Shown piece by piece: positions 37,225-49,386 of a stretch of DNA of 64,000 nucleotides. Source of the DNA: Carya illinoinensis (lineage: Eukaryota > Streptophyta > Magnoliopsida > Fagales > Juglandaceae); NCBI RefSeq assembly GCF_018687715.1, contig NC_056766.1, positions 17,471,001-17,535,000 on the forward strand, given 5' to 3'. The notes under the pieces were generated by a model. That model saw only the letters and a program-made list of their open reading frames with translations, made no database searches and was not told the DNA's origin. The first letter of the stretch is position 1, and every line of letters begins with the position of its first letter. The translations under genes were made by a program, and so were the position numbers.

Positions 37225-39270
37225 TGACTCGTGGTCGAGTGTACTTCCAAGTGTAGAAGTGTCAAGTTGTTTCAAGGATAAGTCCAGGATCGTATTCCAC
37301 AGGGACAAAGGGTTATCAAAGCATATAAGAGATTTGTGAATAACAAATGAATCGAGTATGAGAGATGAAAAAAAATTAAAATGCAATGCAAAAAGATAAT
37401 TGAAGTTGAAATTAGAGTTTCTAAAAAAAGGGCAATTTAACAAGCACTTGGGTTGGGTGTGAGACTCTCTTTATTTTGGATCCTAGATAATTTTCTCAAT
37501 TAACAATCCAATCAAGGCATTGATAAACGGAAGATAAAAAGTTGTGCTCAAGTTTTGCAATATTTTTTTTCTAAGGGATTCTCTACTTTACTAGCCAAAC
37601 ACACATCAACAACCAATCGAGAGAAGCCTTGATAATTCTCAAGTTTTTGTTGTGCCTTACATCAACAACAAAACAAGAGCAAGAGCTGCAATCTATTTTT
37701 AATTTAAATCCGACTAGTAATATAGTGAAATCAACATTCAATCACAAAATATTGCATTAAACTAGAACCTAAAATAAATTAAGTCTCATTCCATAACCCA
37801 AGTTTCTAAAATTAGCTACACATGATATTTCTAGCAACAAAAATTAATCTAATTAAAGCCATAACAAAATCTGAGAGCAAAAAAAGAAAAAACATTCAAA
37901 ATAAAGATGAGCCTAAACGAATGAGAAATCGCAGCACAAAAAAAATAAAACAAATCTCAAGCCTCTGCTACACCGAACAAAATGATAAGAAGAAGAAAAT
38001 AAAATAAATAAGCCGCTTTCTAGTCTGCAACATAAATGAACAGAAGAAGAAATAAAATAAATAATCCAGCCAACGTCTCAAATGAAAAGCAAAACAAATG
38101 AAAGAAGAAAAAGAACACAACCAGCCGGCAATCCTACCAAATGAAAAAGAAAGGATAGTTAAAACTGCTGCTTCCATCTAACTGAAGAAGAGAAAATAAA
38201 TAAACTTCCAACTAAAACTCTACTGCTAGGTCTCCATAACTCTAAGCTAAGCTAGGTTCTGCTGTAGCCGAATGTAAAACCAAAAGAAAACTATGAAAAT
38301 CTGCAGCTAGCGTCCAAAACAGAAAGCAAGAATGAAAAATAAATCCAACCCCAGCCCCTTCAGTAAAATGAAAAGAAAAAGAATAAGAACTCAGCTCCCC
38401 TCCAGTCTAAACGAAAGTAAAGTAATAATGTATGAAAACACAAAAACTAGCCGCCTCCTACATGAACGAACCAGCCGTATAAAAACAAGTTGAAAAATAA
38501 AGAGCCAAAAGTCAGCCTGTCTGTCTGTGTGATCCCATGTGATCTCCTGCTGCTGCTTTCCGTCCAGCTGTCTTCCATCTCTCAGCTTCAATGACAAATT
38601 CGGTGGAATCACATGCCAAAAGCTGAAATCAGATCTGCTGCTTCCAGCAACATGTTTTCTGCATTGGTGTGCTACTATCTGGCTGTCTCCAACGTGATCT
38701 TCAATTGTCAAAACTGAGGGCCTGCTATTCTTCTGCTGATCTGCATGTGTGCATTTCTCTCCTGCTGCACGTGTATTGCATGTGTGAGTCCAGCTGTGTG
38801 CTGTCCATGTGAGTTTGGTCTGCATGTGTGAATCCGGTCTGCATGTTTACTTGTGTGCATGCATGTGTGAGTCCGAATGTGTTTGCACTTTTCTGCATGT
38901 GTGCATGTGATCCTGCATGTGTCCGAATGGTCTGCATGTTTGCATGTGTGAGTCCACTGCATGGTGTCCGAATGAGTGCATTTGATCTCTATTAGATGAG
39001 ATTCCATAAAACCATAGTTAACTTCTCTATTTTCTCATAGGTCCCATTCTTTCTTTCCTTCCATAAATGCCCTACAATATATAAATGAAATGATATTATA
39101 GTTTAAGTATTTCAAGGGCAAATATGAGACTTTGATGTGCAAAAATATTTTCATCAATTAATTTGACATTCAATATTAGAATTTGATACATAATTAAGTG
39201 TTCAATTCTTATTTGATAAAATAAATCACTCATTTAAACAACTTAATTATGCAATTCTAACCCTTTATCA
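37225..39270 (-). repeat. 3' LTR of inner Athila-like element
   Basis: 2,046 bp, pairing with 46,018-48,110. The partner is longer mainly because of an extra roughly 44-bp stretch near 46,830. It contains a TGCATGTG-type minisatellite at 38,715-38,985. The frames at 38,391-39,007 are translations of these repeats and are not genes. Confidence 0.92.
38715..38985. repeat. TGCATGTGTG minisatellite in LTR
   Basis: Irregular repetition of GCATGTGTG, GTCTGCATGT and GTGAGTCC over about 270 bp. The same array is in the partner LTR at about 47,575-47,840, so it was already part of the LTR before insertion. Confidence 0.8.
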
Positions 39271-40428
39271 CACCCCCCAACTAGCTTTTTGCTAGACTTT
39301 AGCAAATAAAGTGAATGAATTCATGCAAAGGTGAGATTTCCAACTACAATTTCAAAAGAAGTTTGAGAATCACATGCCATGAAATAGACTTGTGGAGTTT
39401 AAGAACACTGGAGATAGATTAATCTGAATTTTGTATCAACTAAGAGATTTATACAAAATTTAGTTAATCAACCAAGGGAATTGCATGAAACAAAGCTTGC
39501 TTTCTTTCAAGTGCATGGAAATGGGGTTAGAATTCCAAGATCGACTACCAAGAGACATTAACAGTTTCAATCACAACAACCAATCTGAGAAAACCACATG
39601 GTCTTACTCTAATTCAAAACTATTGTAGTAGCGGCTTTCACGCCATTACACTTTGAAAAGCACTTACTTTTTTTTTTTTTTTTTGTAAGGACCCCGGTAA
39701 TAGGCAGCCTTTTCCACTACACAGATGTAATTTATGTTTTTAGATTTCCTAGTGGGGGAATCGGACATATGAATGTGCGCCTATCCACACTTTACAAGTC
39801 AGCCCTTACCACTAGTCTACCTAAAGGAATTTTTTTTTTTTTTTGGATCCCTGGCTTGTCCCTTTTCTCATTTAATTCATTTCAGATCTCTTCCTAAGCC
39901 ATTAGGATATGGTTCATTAGAGTCTCAAACAATTGAAGTGTAAATCAACCAACAATGACTCAATGTAGTCTTTCTAGGCCTTCCGAGTATGTGTTGTGTG
40001 TGTTTTAGCAAAACTTTTAACATCTTTCCCTTGGTTTAACAACTAAATAAAATGGATAAATCCCTCTTTTGACATAAACTCTTATTTGCACTACATTCCA
40101 CATGTTCCATGACCTCAACAAATCTTTTTTTTTTTTTTAAGTGAACCAAAATATGTCTAAGGCATGCAAACAGAGAAATAAATTCTCTTCCAGCCCCCAA
40201 CTAGGTTGTAGCATTGTCCTCAATGATGCAAGAGAAACGAAAGAATTTATACAAAGAGAGTAGTTAAGGGGCAAAACAACTAACAAAAGAACCGAAAATT
40301 TAACAAAAAACTAAAGGAAAGAGGAAAAGGAAGTACCTGGATAGCTTTGAAAGGAATGCAGCCAAAATAAAAATAAAAATTGAAGAACAAAAGAAAACAA
40401 TGAAAAGAGATGGATAGATCAAGAACCA
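39271..40428 (-). other. Non-coding stretch between pol and 3' LTR (inner element)
   Basis: It begins with the polypurine tract (minus strand TTGGGGGGTG) followed by AGCTAGTTGG, and has no coding frame. It holds the SINE-like insertion at 39,668-39,830, a T-run at 40,122-40,138 and a second CCCCCAACTAGG block at 40,194. Confidence 0.7.
39668..39830 (-). mobile_element. tRNA-derived SINE
   Basis: On the minus strand the element runs from about 39,830 to a 17-base A tail (T-run 39,668-39,684). A pol III A-box-like TAGACTAGTGGTAAGG lies at about 39,804-39,819, and a B-box-like TCCGATTCCC at about 39,756-39,765 about 40 bp later, spaced as in tRNA-derived SINEs. A second T-run (39,831-39,844) borders its 5' side. 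The related outer element lacks it at the matching place, so it is a later insertion. It resembles short plant SINEs of the Au type, but the family was not confirmed. Confidence 0.7.
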
Positions 40429-43400
40429 TCAATTAGGATCAAGCAAATGTAGAGTAGATTCCTCAAGTGCAAAGTTAGAAATAAAAGGCTTGAGCATTTG
40501 ACCATTAACCTTAAAAATGTTACCATTGAGAGGATTCATTATCTCTATAGCACCATGAGGAAAAACAGTTTGTACCACATAAGGCCCACTCCATCGAGAC
40601 CTTAACTTACCAGAGAACAAGTGTAACCGAGAGTTGTACAATAACACTTTTTGATTAGGCTCAAAAGTCTTACGTTGGATGTGTTTGTCATGGAAATTCT
40701 TCATTCTTTCTTTGGACAACTTAGAGTTGTTGTAGGCATCCTTCCTCAACTCATCCAACTCAGACAACTACAATTTTCTCACACAACCAGCTTTATCAAT
40801 GTTAAAATTGCATTCCTTAATGGCCCAATACGCTCTATATTCCAACTCTACAGGCAAATGGCAAGCCTTACCATACACTAGTCTATATGGAGACACGCCC
40901 AAAATGGTTTTAAAGGCTGTTCTATAAGCCCACAAGGCATCAGACAATCTCAAAGACCAATCCTTCCTGTTTGGGTTAACTGTTTTTTCAAGAATGTTTT
41001 TAATCTCCCTATTTGCTAGTTCAACTTGTCCATTGGTTTGAGGATGATAGGGAGTAGAGATTTTATGATGGATACCATACTTCTTCATTAAGGCCGAGAA
41101 ATGCTTGTTACAAAAGTGGGTGCCATTATCACTGATTATGGCTTTAGGCATAACAAACCTTGCAAAAATGTTTTCTTTTAAAAATTTTAAAACAACTTGA
41201 TGATCATTAGATTTGCAAGGGACTGCCTCAACCCACTTAGAAACATAGTCAACAGCAAGCAAAATGTATAAATAGCCATAAGAAGAAGGAAATGGTCCCA
41301 TAAAATCTATCCCCCAACAATCAAAAATTTCAATCACTAGTATGGGTTGCATAGGCATCATATTTCTCCTAGTGATTCCTCCTAATTTCTGACAAGGTTC
41401 ACAAGTTTTACAAAAACTAAAGGCATCCTTGAACATGGTTGGCCAATAAAATCCGCTTTGAAGAATTTTGGCCACTGTTTTGTGGGCTGAAAAATGCCCA
41501 CCACAAGCTTCCGTATGGCAAAAGTTTAAGACACCAGAAATTTCGTCATTGGGTACGCACTTCCTAATGATTTGATTTGAATAATACTTGAAAAGGTAAG
41601 GATCATCATAGAAGAACGATCTCACCTCATGCATGAATTTTCGTGTATCTTGAGCGCTCCAATGAGGTGGTGTTTGTCCTGTCACCAAGAAATTTACTAT
41701 ATCAGCAAACCAAGGCAAATTTTCAACTAACATAAAATGTTCATCAGGAAAAGAATCAAGAACAGGTGTCGGTTGTTCAGTTTCAGCAACTGTGAGCCTA
41801 GACAAATGGTCGGCTACCACATTCTCTACTCCTTTCTTGTCCTTAATGATAATATTGAACTCCTGGAGTAAAAGTATCCATCTAATCAACCTTGGTTTTG
41901 CATCTTTCTTTGTCAATAAATACTTGAGAGCTGCATGGTTAGTAAAGATGACTATAGGAGAACCAAGAATATATGCACCAAACTTCTCTAAAGCAAATAC
42001 CACAGCAAGTAATTCTTTTTCAGTAGTAGAATAATTTTTTTGAGCAAAATTCAAAGTTTTACTTGCATAGTAAATGACATAAGGAAGTTTGTTCCTACGC
42101 TGTCCAAGAACAGCTCCTACAGCAAAATCACTTGCATCACACATGATTTCAAAAGAAAGTGACCAATCAGGAGGTTGAAGAATAGGAGCAATGGTTAGCA
42201 AAGTTTTAAGCCGACAAAAAGCTTCTTGACACTCGTGTGTCCAATTAAATTTTACATCATTCATCAATAGCTTACATAGAGGCTTAGAAGTAGAGCTAAA
42301 GTCTTTGATAAATCTCCTATAAAAACCCGCATGCCCAAGAAAAGATCTAATGTCTTTTATTGACTTAGGTGTAGGAAGTTTAGAAATCAACTCAATTTTT
42401 GCTCTATCTACTTCAAGTCCTCTAGATGAAACAATATGTCCCAGAACAATGCCATGTTGTACCATGAAATGGCACTTCTCCCAATTAAGTAGCAATTGCT
42501 TCTCTTCACATCTGGCCAAAACAGCTTGTAAATTGGTTAAACAACTCTGAAATGAATCACCAAATATAGAAAAATCATCCATAAACACTTCTAGAGTGTT
42601 TTCAATCATGTCACTAAAGATGCTAAGCATGCATCTTTGAAAAGTTGCTGGTGCATTGCATAAACCAAAAGGCATTCTCCTAAAAGCAAAAGTACCAAAA
42701 GGACAAGTAAAGGTGGTCTTTTCTTGATCCTCTGGTGCTATTTCTAATTGATAGTAACCAGAGAATCCATCTAAGAAACAATAAAAGGCATGTCCAGCAA
42801 CTTTTTCTAACACTTGATCAAGAAAAGGCAAAGGAAAATGATCTTTCCTAGGGGCAGCGTTCAACTTCCTATAATCTATACACATGCGCCAACCAGTAGG
42901 AATCCTCGTAGGAATCGATTCATTTTGTTCATTTTTAACAATGGTAAGCCCGGATTTTTTTGAAACTACATGAATAAGACTTACCCATTTGCTATCCGAG
43001 ATGGGGTAAATGATACCCACACCAAGCAATTTCAACACCTCACCTTTAACCACTTCCTTCATTGTGGGATTCAACTTTCTTTGCATTTCCCTAGAAGGCT
43101 TTGCATCATCTTCTAAATAAATCCTATGGGTACACTCCAAGGGACTTATACCTTTTTATGCTTCTTAAGGACCTCTAGCAATTTATCTTCTTGTTCACTA
43201 GTTAAGTGAGAAGAAATTACCACAGGGAAGGTGCTTTGTGGTCCTAAGAAAGCATACTTCAACTCCAATGGAAGAGGTTTGAAGTCCAAAGTTGGGGATT
43301 GTTCCTCCGAAGGTTTGAGGGTTGATGTCAATGGTGGAAGTTGCTCAAATTTTGGCCTCCATGGTAGTGTAACTTGCTGACCTATTGAGGAAATAAGAGA

Positions 43401-44477
43401 TGAGTTAGTAACATTATCAAATATTTTCAAATCTTCTTCAAATTCCTCTAAAGAGTCAATAAGTTGAAAGTAATATGCAGAATTTTTATCAATGAAATTT
43501 TCCAGCAAATTCACTTCATGAACTTCTTCAACTTCTTGTGGTTGCCTGCAAAGATTAAAAATATTTAGCTCCAAGGTCATATTTCCAAAACTCAACTTTA
43601 AAACTCCACTTCTACAATTTATGAGTGCATTAGAAGTAGCCAAGAATGGTCTTCCTAAGATAACAGGTGCTTGGAAAGTAGAATGATTAGTCAATTGCAT
43701 GTCGAGCACGACAAAGTCTACTGGATAGTAGAATTTGTCTACTTGAACCAAAACATCTTCCACAACACCCCTTGGAATCTTAATAGACCTATCAGCCAAC
43801 TGCAATGTGATAGAAGTAGATTTCAACTCACCCAATTCAAGCTGAACATAAACATTATAAGGCAATAAGTTCACACTTGAACCTAAGTCTAATAATGCTT
43901 GGCCTATTTTTGAGCTCACTATCATGCAAGCTATGGTAGGGGATCTTGGGTCCTTGTATTTGGGAGGAGTGTTGGTTTGGATAATAGCACTAACCTGCTC
44001 AGTAAGAAAAGCTTTCTTTTGTACATTCAATTTTCTTTTTACAGTACATAAATCCTTTAAAAATTTAGCATAGGTAGGAATCTGTTGAATAGCATCTAAC
44101 AATGGTATATTAATCTTAACTTGCTTAAAAATTTCAAGAATTTCAGCGTGATGCTTATCTTTGTGCAAAGGGGCTAACCTTTGAGGAAAAGGTGCAAGTG
44201 TAGTGCTTGGGACACTTTCAGATTTCAAAGGATCATGCGCCTCATTTTCAGAAGGAGGTTTAGAAGTGTTACCATTCTTTTCTACCTCTTGAGCTGGAAT
44301 GCCAATCACCTTACCACTTCTCAAGGTTGTAATAGCCTTGACTTGCTTGACATTTGAATCTCCTGCCACACTTTGAAATTGGTGGTTTTGGCCTTGGGGA
44401 TTAGGCTGAGATTGTGCAGGGAACTTCCCTTTCTCTTGAGCACTCATGGTTGTAGTCAACCTTGTGACTGACCCTCA
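40429..44477 (-). pseudogene. Athila-like protease-RT-RNase H-integrase (inner element)
   Basis: Read right to left. Protease near 43,900-43,600 (ALLDLGSSVNLLPY). RT near 43,120-42,500 with [39 protein letters not shown] and an intact FMDDFSIFG active site. RNase H near 42,150-41,900 ([21 protein letters not shown], where the outer copy has FTDHAAL). Integrase zinc-binding part near 41,520-41,370 and core near 41,330-40,990 ([29 protein letters not shown]). Lesions: TGA at 44,475-44,477 at the gag side, a deletion with frameshift near 43,146 between protease and RT, and TAG at 40,768-40,770. The best preserved pol in the window, still not translatable as one protein. Confidence 0.9.
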
Positions 44478-45850
44478 AATCTCAGCAATGGCTTGTGAAT
44501 TTTGACTATTGATAGCAGCTTGGCTTTGCATGAATTGCTGAAAATTGGTGGACAGCTGCTGGAAGTTGGTGGATAATTGCTGGAAATTGTCTTCAAGGTT
44601 CTTTTTCTGGGCTGGCACCATGTGGTTGGCATATTGAGATGGTCCTGGACCTCCTGGGGTAGTGTAGGGTACAATTTTTGAAGGACCAGCTATGTTGGGT
44701 GCAGGTAAAGCAGCTTGTTCACCTCTCCAACTGAAATTAGGGTGATTTCTCCATCCCGAATTGTAAGTGTTGGAATAAGGACCTGAAAAAGATTTAGCAA
44801 CCATATTAACAGCATTAGATTGATCCAAGAGAACTTCTTTGAAAGCAGGAATGGTCGGGCAATCATTAGTTGAATGCCCTTGGCCCTCACAAATATTACA
44901 GCTCAAGGTAATTTGAGGTACAGCTTGTACTTCATTCACTTTCTTCATTTCGATGGTTTCTAATTTCTTAGAAATCATAGCCAACCTAGCATTCAAATTA
45001 TCTACTTCTCTCAGATTATATTTCCCACCCCCTGAAATTGTCCTTGAATTTTCCGACCTATCATGAACATTAGATGTATCCCATGATTGTGTATTTTCAG
45101 CTAGATAATCAAAATATTCAAAAGCTTCATCGGGTTCTTTGTTAAAAAACGCTCCATTACACATGGTCTCCACAAATTGTCTCATTTTTGGTTGCAACCC
45201 CTCATAAAAAAACTAATGACCCTCCAATTCTCATATCCATGATGGGGACATGCATTTAAAAGGTCTTTGAATCGTTCCCAACAATGATAAAATGTTTCCA
45301 CATCTTTTTAGCCAAAATTCATGATCTGTCTTTTCAAAGCATTAGTTCTATGCATGGGAAAAAATTTCTTTAAAAATTCAGTTTGCATTTCTTGCCAAGT
45401 CCCAATGGATCTTGGTCTTAAGGAATTCAACCATGTCTTAGCCTTGTCTTTTAAGGAAAATGAAAACAGTTTCAATCTTATGACTTCATCAGTGCATGTT
45501 CTATCCATGAATGTGGAACACACTTCTTCAAACTCTTTGATATGCAAATAGGGGTTTTCAGATTCCATACCATGAAAGTGTGGTAACAATGGAATCATCC
45601 CGGGTTTGAAATTAAAAGCATTTGCATTAATAGGTAAAATGATGCAAGAAGGTGTGCTAGTCCTAACAGGCTAAAGATACTCTCTAAGAGTCCTGTTTGG
45701 ATTCTCCACTTCCCTATCATAATGCTCATTTTCAGCCACGATGCTATCAGTGTCTGATGATGATTCTACAGAAGATGATGCAGAGCTAAAAGATGTCAAT
45801 GATTGTGTCCTAAACATTCGAGATGTATGGTCTCTAGTCCAACTAGTCAT
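44478..45850 (-). pseudogene. Athila-like gag (inner element)
   Basis: Start taken at the ATG ending at 45,850. The capsid part includes NPYLHIKEFEEVC and WLNSLRPRSIGTWQEM, and the CCHC knuckle CNICEGQGHSTNDC lies near 44,870. Lesions: TAG near 45,672 (CAG in the outer element), TAA at 45,308-45,310 (CAA in the outer element), and a one-base deletion in a T-run near 45,210. A Q-rich tail leads in frame into the protease region, so gag and pol formed one frame. Confidence 0.85.
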
Positions 45851-45993
45851 ACAAACAAGAGCAGATAATCAAAGACCATGAAAAATAAAAAGAGAGAAGG
45901 GAAAAAGATTAGATGTCACCCAGGTTGTGAAAAGGTTCACAGCTCCACAACGTCCTCTCAGCAGTGGAGGAATGCTCTAATAAGCACTAGTTG

Positions 45994-46011
45994 TCCCCGG
46001 CAACGGCGCCA
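45994..46011 (-). other. Primer-binding site, tRNA-Asp type (inner element)
   Basis: On the minus strand TGGCGCCGTTGCCGGGGA lies six bases from the 5' LTR. From memory this complements the 3' end of plant tRNA-Asp, the usual Athila primer. The plus strand therefore looks like a tRNA 3' end but is not a tRNA gene. Confidence 0.85.
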
Positions 46012-46017
46012 AAAACT

Positions 46018-48110
46018 TGACTCATGGTCGAGTGTGCTTCCAAGTGTAGAAGTGTCAAGTTGTTTCAAGGATAAGTCCAGAATCGTATTCCACAGGGACA
46101 AAGGGTTATCAAAGCGTATAAGAGATTTGTGAGTAACAAATGAATCGAGTATGAGAGATGAAAAAAAAAAATTAAAATGCAATGCAAAAAGATAATCGAA
46201 GTTGAAATTAGAGTTTCTAAAACAAGGGCAATTTAACAAACACTTGGGTTGGGTGTGAGACTCTCTTTATTTTGGATCCTAGATAATTTTCTTGATTAAC
46301 AATCCAATCAAGGCATTGATAAACAGAAGATAAAAAGTTGTGCTCAAGTTTTGTAATATTTTTTTTCTAAGGGATTCTCTACTTTACTAGCCAAACACAC
46401 ATCAACAACCAATCGAGAGAAGCCTTGATAATTTTCAAGCTTTTGTTGTGCCTTACGTCAACAACAAAACAAGAGCAAGAGCCGCAATCTATTTTCAATT
46501 TAAATCTGACTAGTAATATAGTGAAATCAACATTCAATCACAAAATATTGCATTAAACTAGAACCTAAAATAAATTAAGTCTCATTCCACAACCCAAGTT
46601 TCTAAAATTAGTTACACATGATATTTCTAGCAACAAAAATTAATCTAATTAAAGCCATAACAAAATCTGAGAGCAAAAAAAAAATAAACTCAAAATAAAG
46701 ATGAGCCTAAACGAATGAGAAATCGTAGCACAGGAAAAATAAAACAAATCTCAAGCCTTTGCTGCGTCGAACAAAATGATAAGAAGAAGAAAATAAAATA
46801 AATAAGCCGCTTTCTACTCTGCAACGTAAATAAAGAAAATAAAAACTCTTAAGAACTAACTACTGACGAACCAAAACGAAAAGAAGAAGAAATAAAATAA
46901 ATAATCCAGCCAACGTCTCAAACGAAAAGCAAAACAAATGAAAGAAGAAAAAGAACACAACCAGCCGGCAATCCTACCAAACGAAAAAGAAAGGATAGTA
47001 AAAACTGTTGATTCCGTCTAACTGAAGAAGAGAAAATAAATAAACTTCCAACTAAAACTCTACTGCTAGGTCTCCATAACTCTAAGCTAAGCTAGGTTCT
47101 GCTGTAGCCGAATGTAAAACCAAAAGAAAACTATTAAAATCTGCTGCTAGTGTCCAAAACAGAAAGCAAGAATGAAAAATAAATCCAACCCCAGCCCCTT
47201 CAGTAAAATGAAAAGAAAAAGAATAAGAACTCAGCTCCCCTCCAGTCTAAACGAAAAGTAAAGTAATAATGTATGAAAACACAAAAACTAGCCGCCTACT
47301 ACATGAACGAACCAGCCGTATAAAAACAAGTTGAAAAATAAAGAGCCAAAAGTCAGCCCGTCTGTCTGTGTGATCCCATGTGATCTCCTGCTGCTGCTTT
47401 CCGTCCAGCTGTCTTCCATCTCTTAGCTTCAATGACAAATTCGGTGGAATCACATGCCAAAAGCTGAAATCAGATCTGCTGCTTCCAGCAACATGTTTTC
47501 TGCATTGGTGTGCTGCTATCTGGCTGTCTCCAACGTGATCTTCAATTGTCAAAACTGAGGGCCTGCTGTTCTTCTGCTAATCTGCATGTGTGCATTTATC
47601 TCCTGCTGCACGTGTATTGCATGTGTGAGTCCAGCTGTGTGCTATCCATGTGAGTTTGGTCTGCATGTGTGAATCCGGTCTGCATGTTTACTTGTGTGCA
47701 TGCATGTGTGAGTCCGAATGTGTTTGCACTTTTTTGCATGTGTGCATGTGATCCTGCATGTGTCCGAATGGTCTGCATGTTTGCATGTGTGAGTCCACTG
47801 CATGGTGTCCAAATGAGTGCATTTGATCTCTATTAGATGAGATTCCATAAAACCATAGTTAACTTCTCTATTTTCTCATAGGTCCCATTCTTTCTTTCCT
47901 TCCATAAATGCCTTACAATATATAAATGAAATGATATTATAGTTTAAGTATTTCAAGGGCAAATATGAGACTTTGATGTGCAAAAATATTGGCATCAATT
48001 AATTTGACATTCAATATTAGAATTTGATGCATAATTAAGTGTTCAATTCTTATTTGATAAATAAATCACTCATTTAAACAACTTAATTATGCAATTCTAA
48101 CCCTTTATCA
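46018..48110 (-). repeat. 5' LTR of inner Athila-like element
   Basis: 2,093 bp, pairing with 37,225-39,270. By-eye comparison of the first roughly 235 bp gives about eight substitutions plus a small A-run difference. It carries the same GCATGTGTG array at about 47,575-47,840. Confidence 0.92.
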
Positions 48111-48115
48111 TTGAT

Positions 48116-49386
48116 ATTTGCTTGTCCCTGCATAAAAGCCTGTAATGTTTTCTCAAGGGTTTTCTTATGTGGAGGCACATAAGGACTAGAAAAAGATGGC
48201 CCTTGAGGATTTTGATTTTGATTGGACTCATTCCTGCAACTAAAATTGGGATGATTTCTCCATCCAGGATTATATGTTTCCGAATAAGGAGAAGAAAATG
48301 GTCTCCTATAGGAATTCATGACATTTGCTTGTTCGTGCAACACCTCTTTAAAAGCAGGGATTGTTGGACAATCCTGAGTTAGGTGTCCACTAAATCTCAC
48401 AAATGCCACAATTTTCTTCTTCTTTTTCACTGGCCTTAACTGGATTTAACTTCCTAAGTTCCATGGCTTCGACTTTTCTTGTCAGACTTGCTATCCTAGC
48501 ATTCACATCATCATTTCCTTTAAGAACATACATACCTTCTTGAGACATGGCACTGAGTTTGGACTTATTTGACCGATCAGAACGATCTGTGTTATCCCAA
48601 GATTGGGCATTTTCAGCTAACTGGTCAAAATAGTCCCAAGCGTCATCAGGATCTTTATTTAAAAAATCACCGTTACACATCATTTCTACAAACTGACGCA
48701 TTTGAGATGTTAAACCTTCATAGAAGAAACTAATGGTGCGCCAAGTCTCATAGCCATGATGTGGGCAAGTTAGCAACAATTCTTTAAAACGTTCCCAACA
48801 CTAAAAAATGTTTTATTTTCCTTTTGAGAAAAATTCATAATATTTCTGAGAAGAGTGTTGGTCCTATGAGTAGGAAAAAACTTTTTTAGAAATTCTCTTT
48901 GCATTTCTTGCCATGTGCCAATAGATCTTGGTCTCAAAGAGTTCAACCAATTTTTAGCTTTTCTTTCAAAGAGAATGGAAACAACTTTAATCTAACAACA
49001 TCATCATTGATAGTTTGGTTTTGTAAAGTTGCACAAACTTCTTCAAATTCTTTTAGATGCAAATAAGGACTTTCTGAATCTAAGCCATGAAACTTGGGAA
49101 GTAATTGGATTACTCCCGGTTTTAAATCAAAATTTCCCATATTCGTAGGAAAAATCATGCAAGATGGAGTACTTGTCCTTGTAGGCTGCAAATATTCGCA
49201 CAAAGTTCTCATTGGCGGATTATTTTGTGCCTCTACATTTTCTTGTTCGTCATGAACACTACGATTGTCAGCCATGGTATTAGAATGAGAATTTTTAGAA
49301 TCACCTGACAAAGTATCAACTAATTCTTTTAAAACAATTTCCTCTCTTCTCAATCTAGCCGTTTGATCACGCTGCCACGAGATCAT
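48116..49386 (-). pseudogene. Athila-like gag, 5' part (outer element)
   Basis: Capsid-type Gag. From the right: LCEYLQPTRTSTPSC and SPYLHLKEFEEVC near 49,200-49,040, then a frameshift near 48,950. GYETWRTISFFYEGL is near 48,740, the CCHC knuckle CGIC followed by GHLTQDC near 48,400-48,370 spans another frame change, and a conserved linker GWRNHPNFSCR follows. It stops at 48,116 where the inner element is inserted, and the frame continues at 37,219. Frames 48,083-48,430, 48,390-48,779 and 48,943-49,386 are pieces of this one gene. Confidence 0.85.

Larger units (their letters stand above)
37225..48110 (-). mobile_element. Athila-like Ty3/gypsy element, level 3 (inner)
   Basis: LTRs start TGACTC and end CCCTTTATCA. 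The duplication TTGAT is exact at 37,220-37,224 and 48,111-48,115. The element sits in the gag region of the outer element, in the same orientation: primer site 45,994-46,011, gag 44,478-45,850, pol 40,429-44,477, polypurine tract next to 39,271. It is a different family from the outer element (different LTRs) but a close relative in pol. There is no env-like gene. A SINE lies between its pol and 3' LTR. Confidence 0.92.

Noticed and set aside
38391..39007. Histidine/threonine/cysteine-rich frames (also near 47,250-47,850)
   Set aside because: They are translations of the GCATGTGTG minisatellite within LTRs.
39271..40428. Env-like gene expected between pol and 3' LTR in Athila elements
   Set aside because: None of the three intervals (31,929-33,085; 39,271-40,428; 61,376-63,034) contains a frame of suitable length or a signal/transmembrane pattern.
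45991..46011. tRNA-Asp 3'-end-like sequence (also at 49,611-49,631)
   Set aside because: Only the last 18 or so bases match, and both sit beside LTR edges, so they are primer-binding sites, not tRNA genes.
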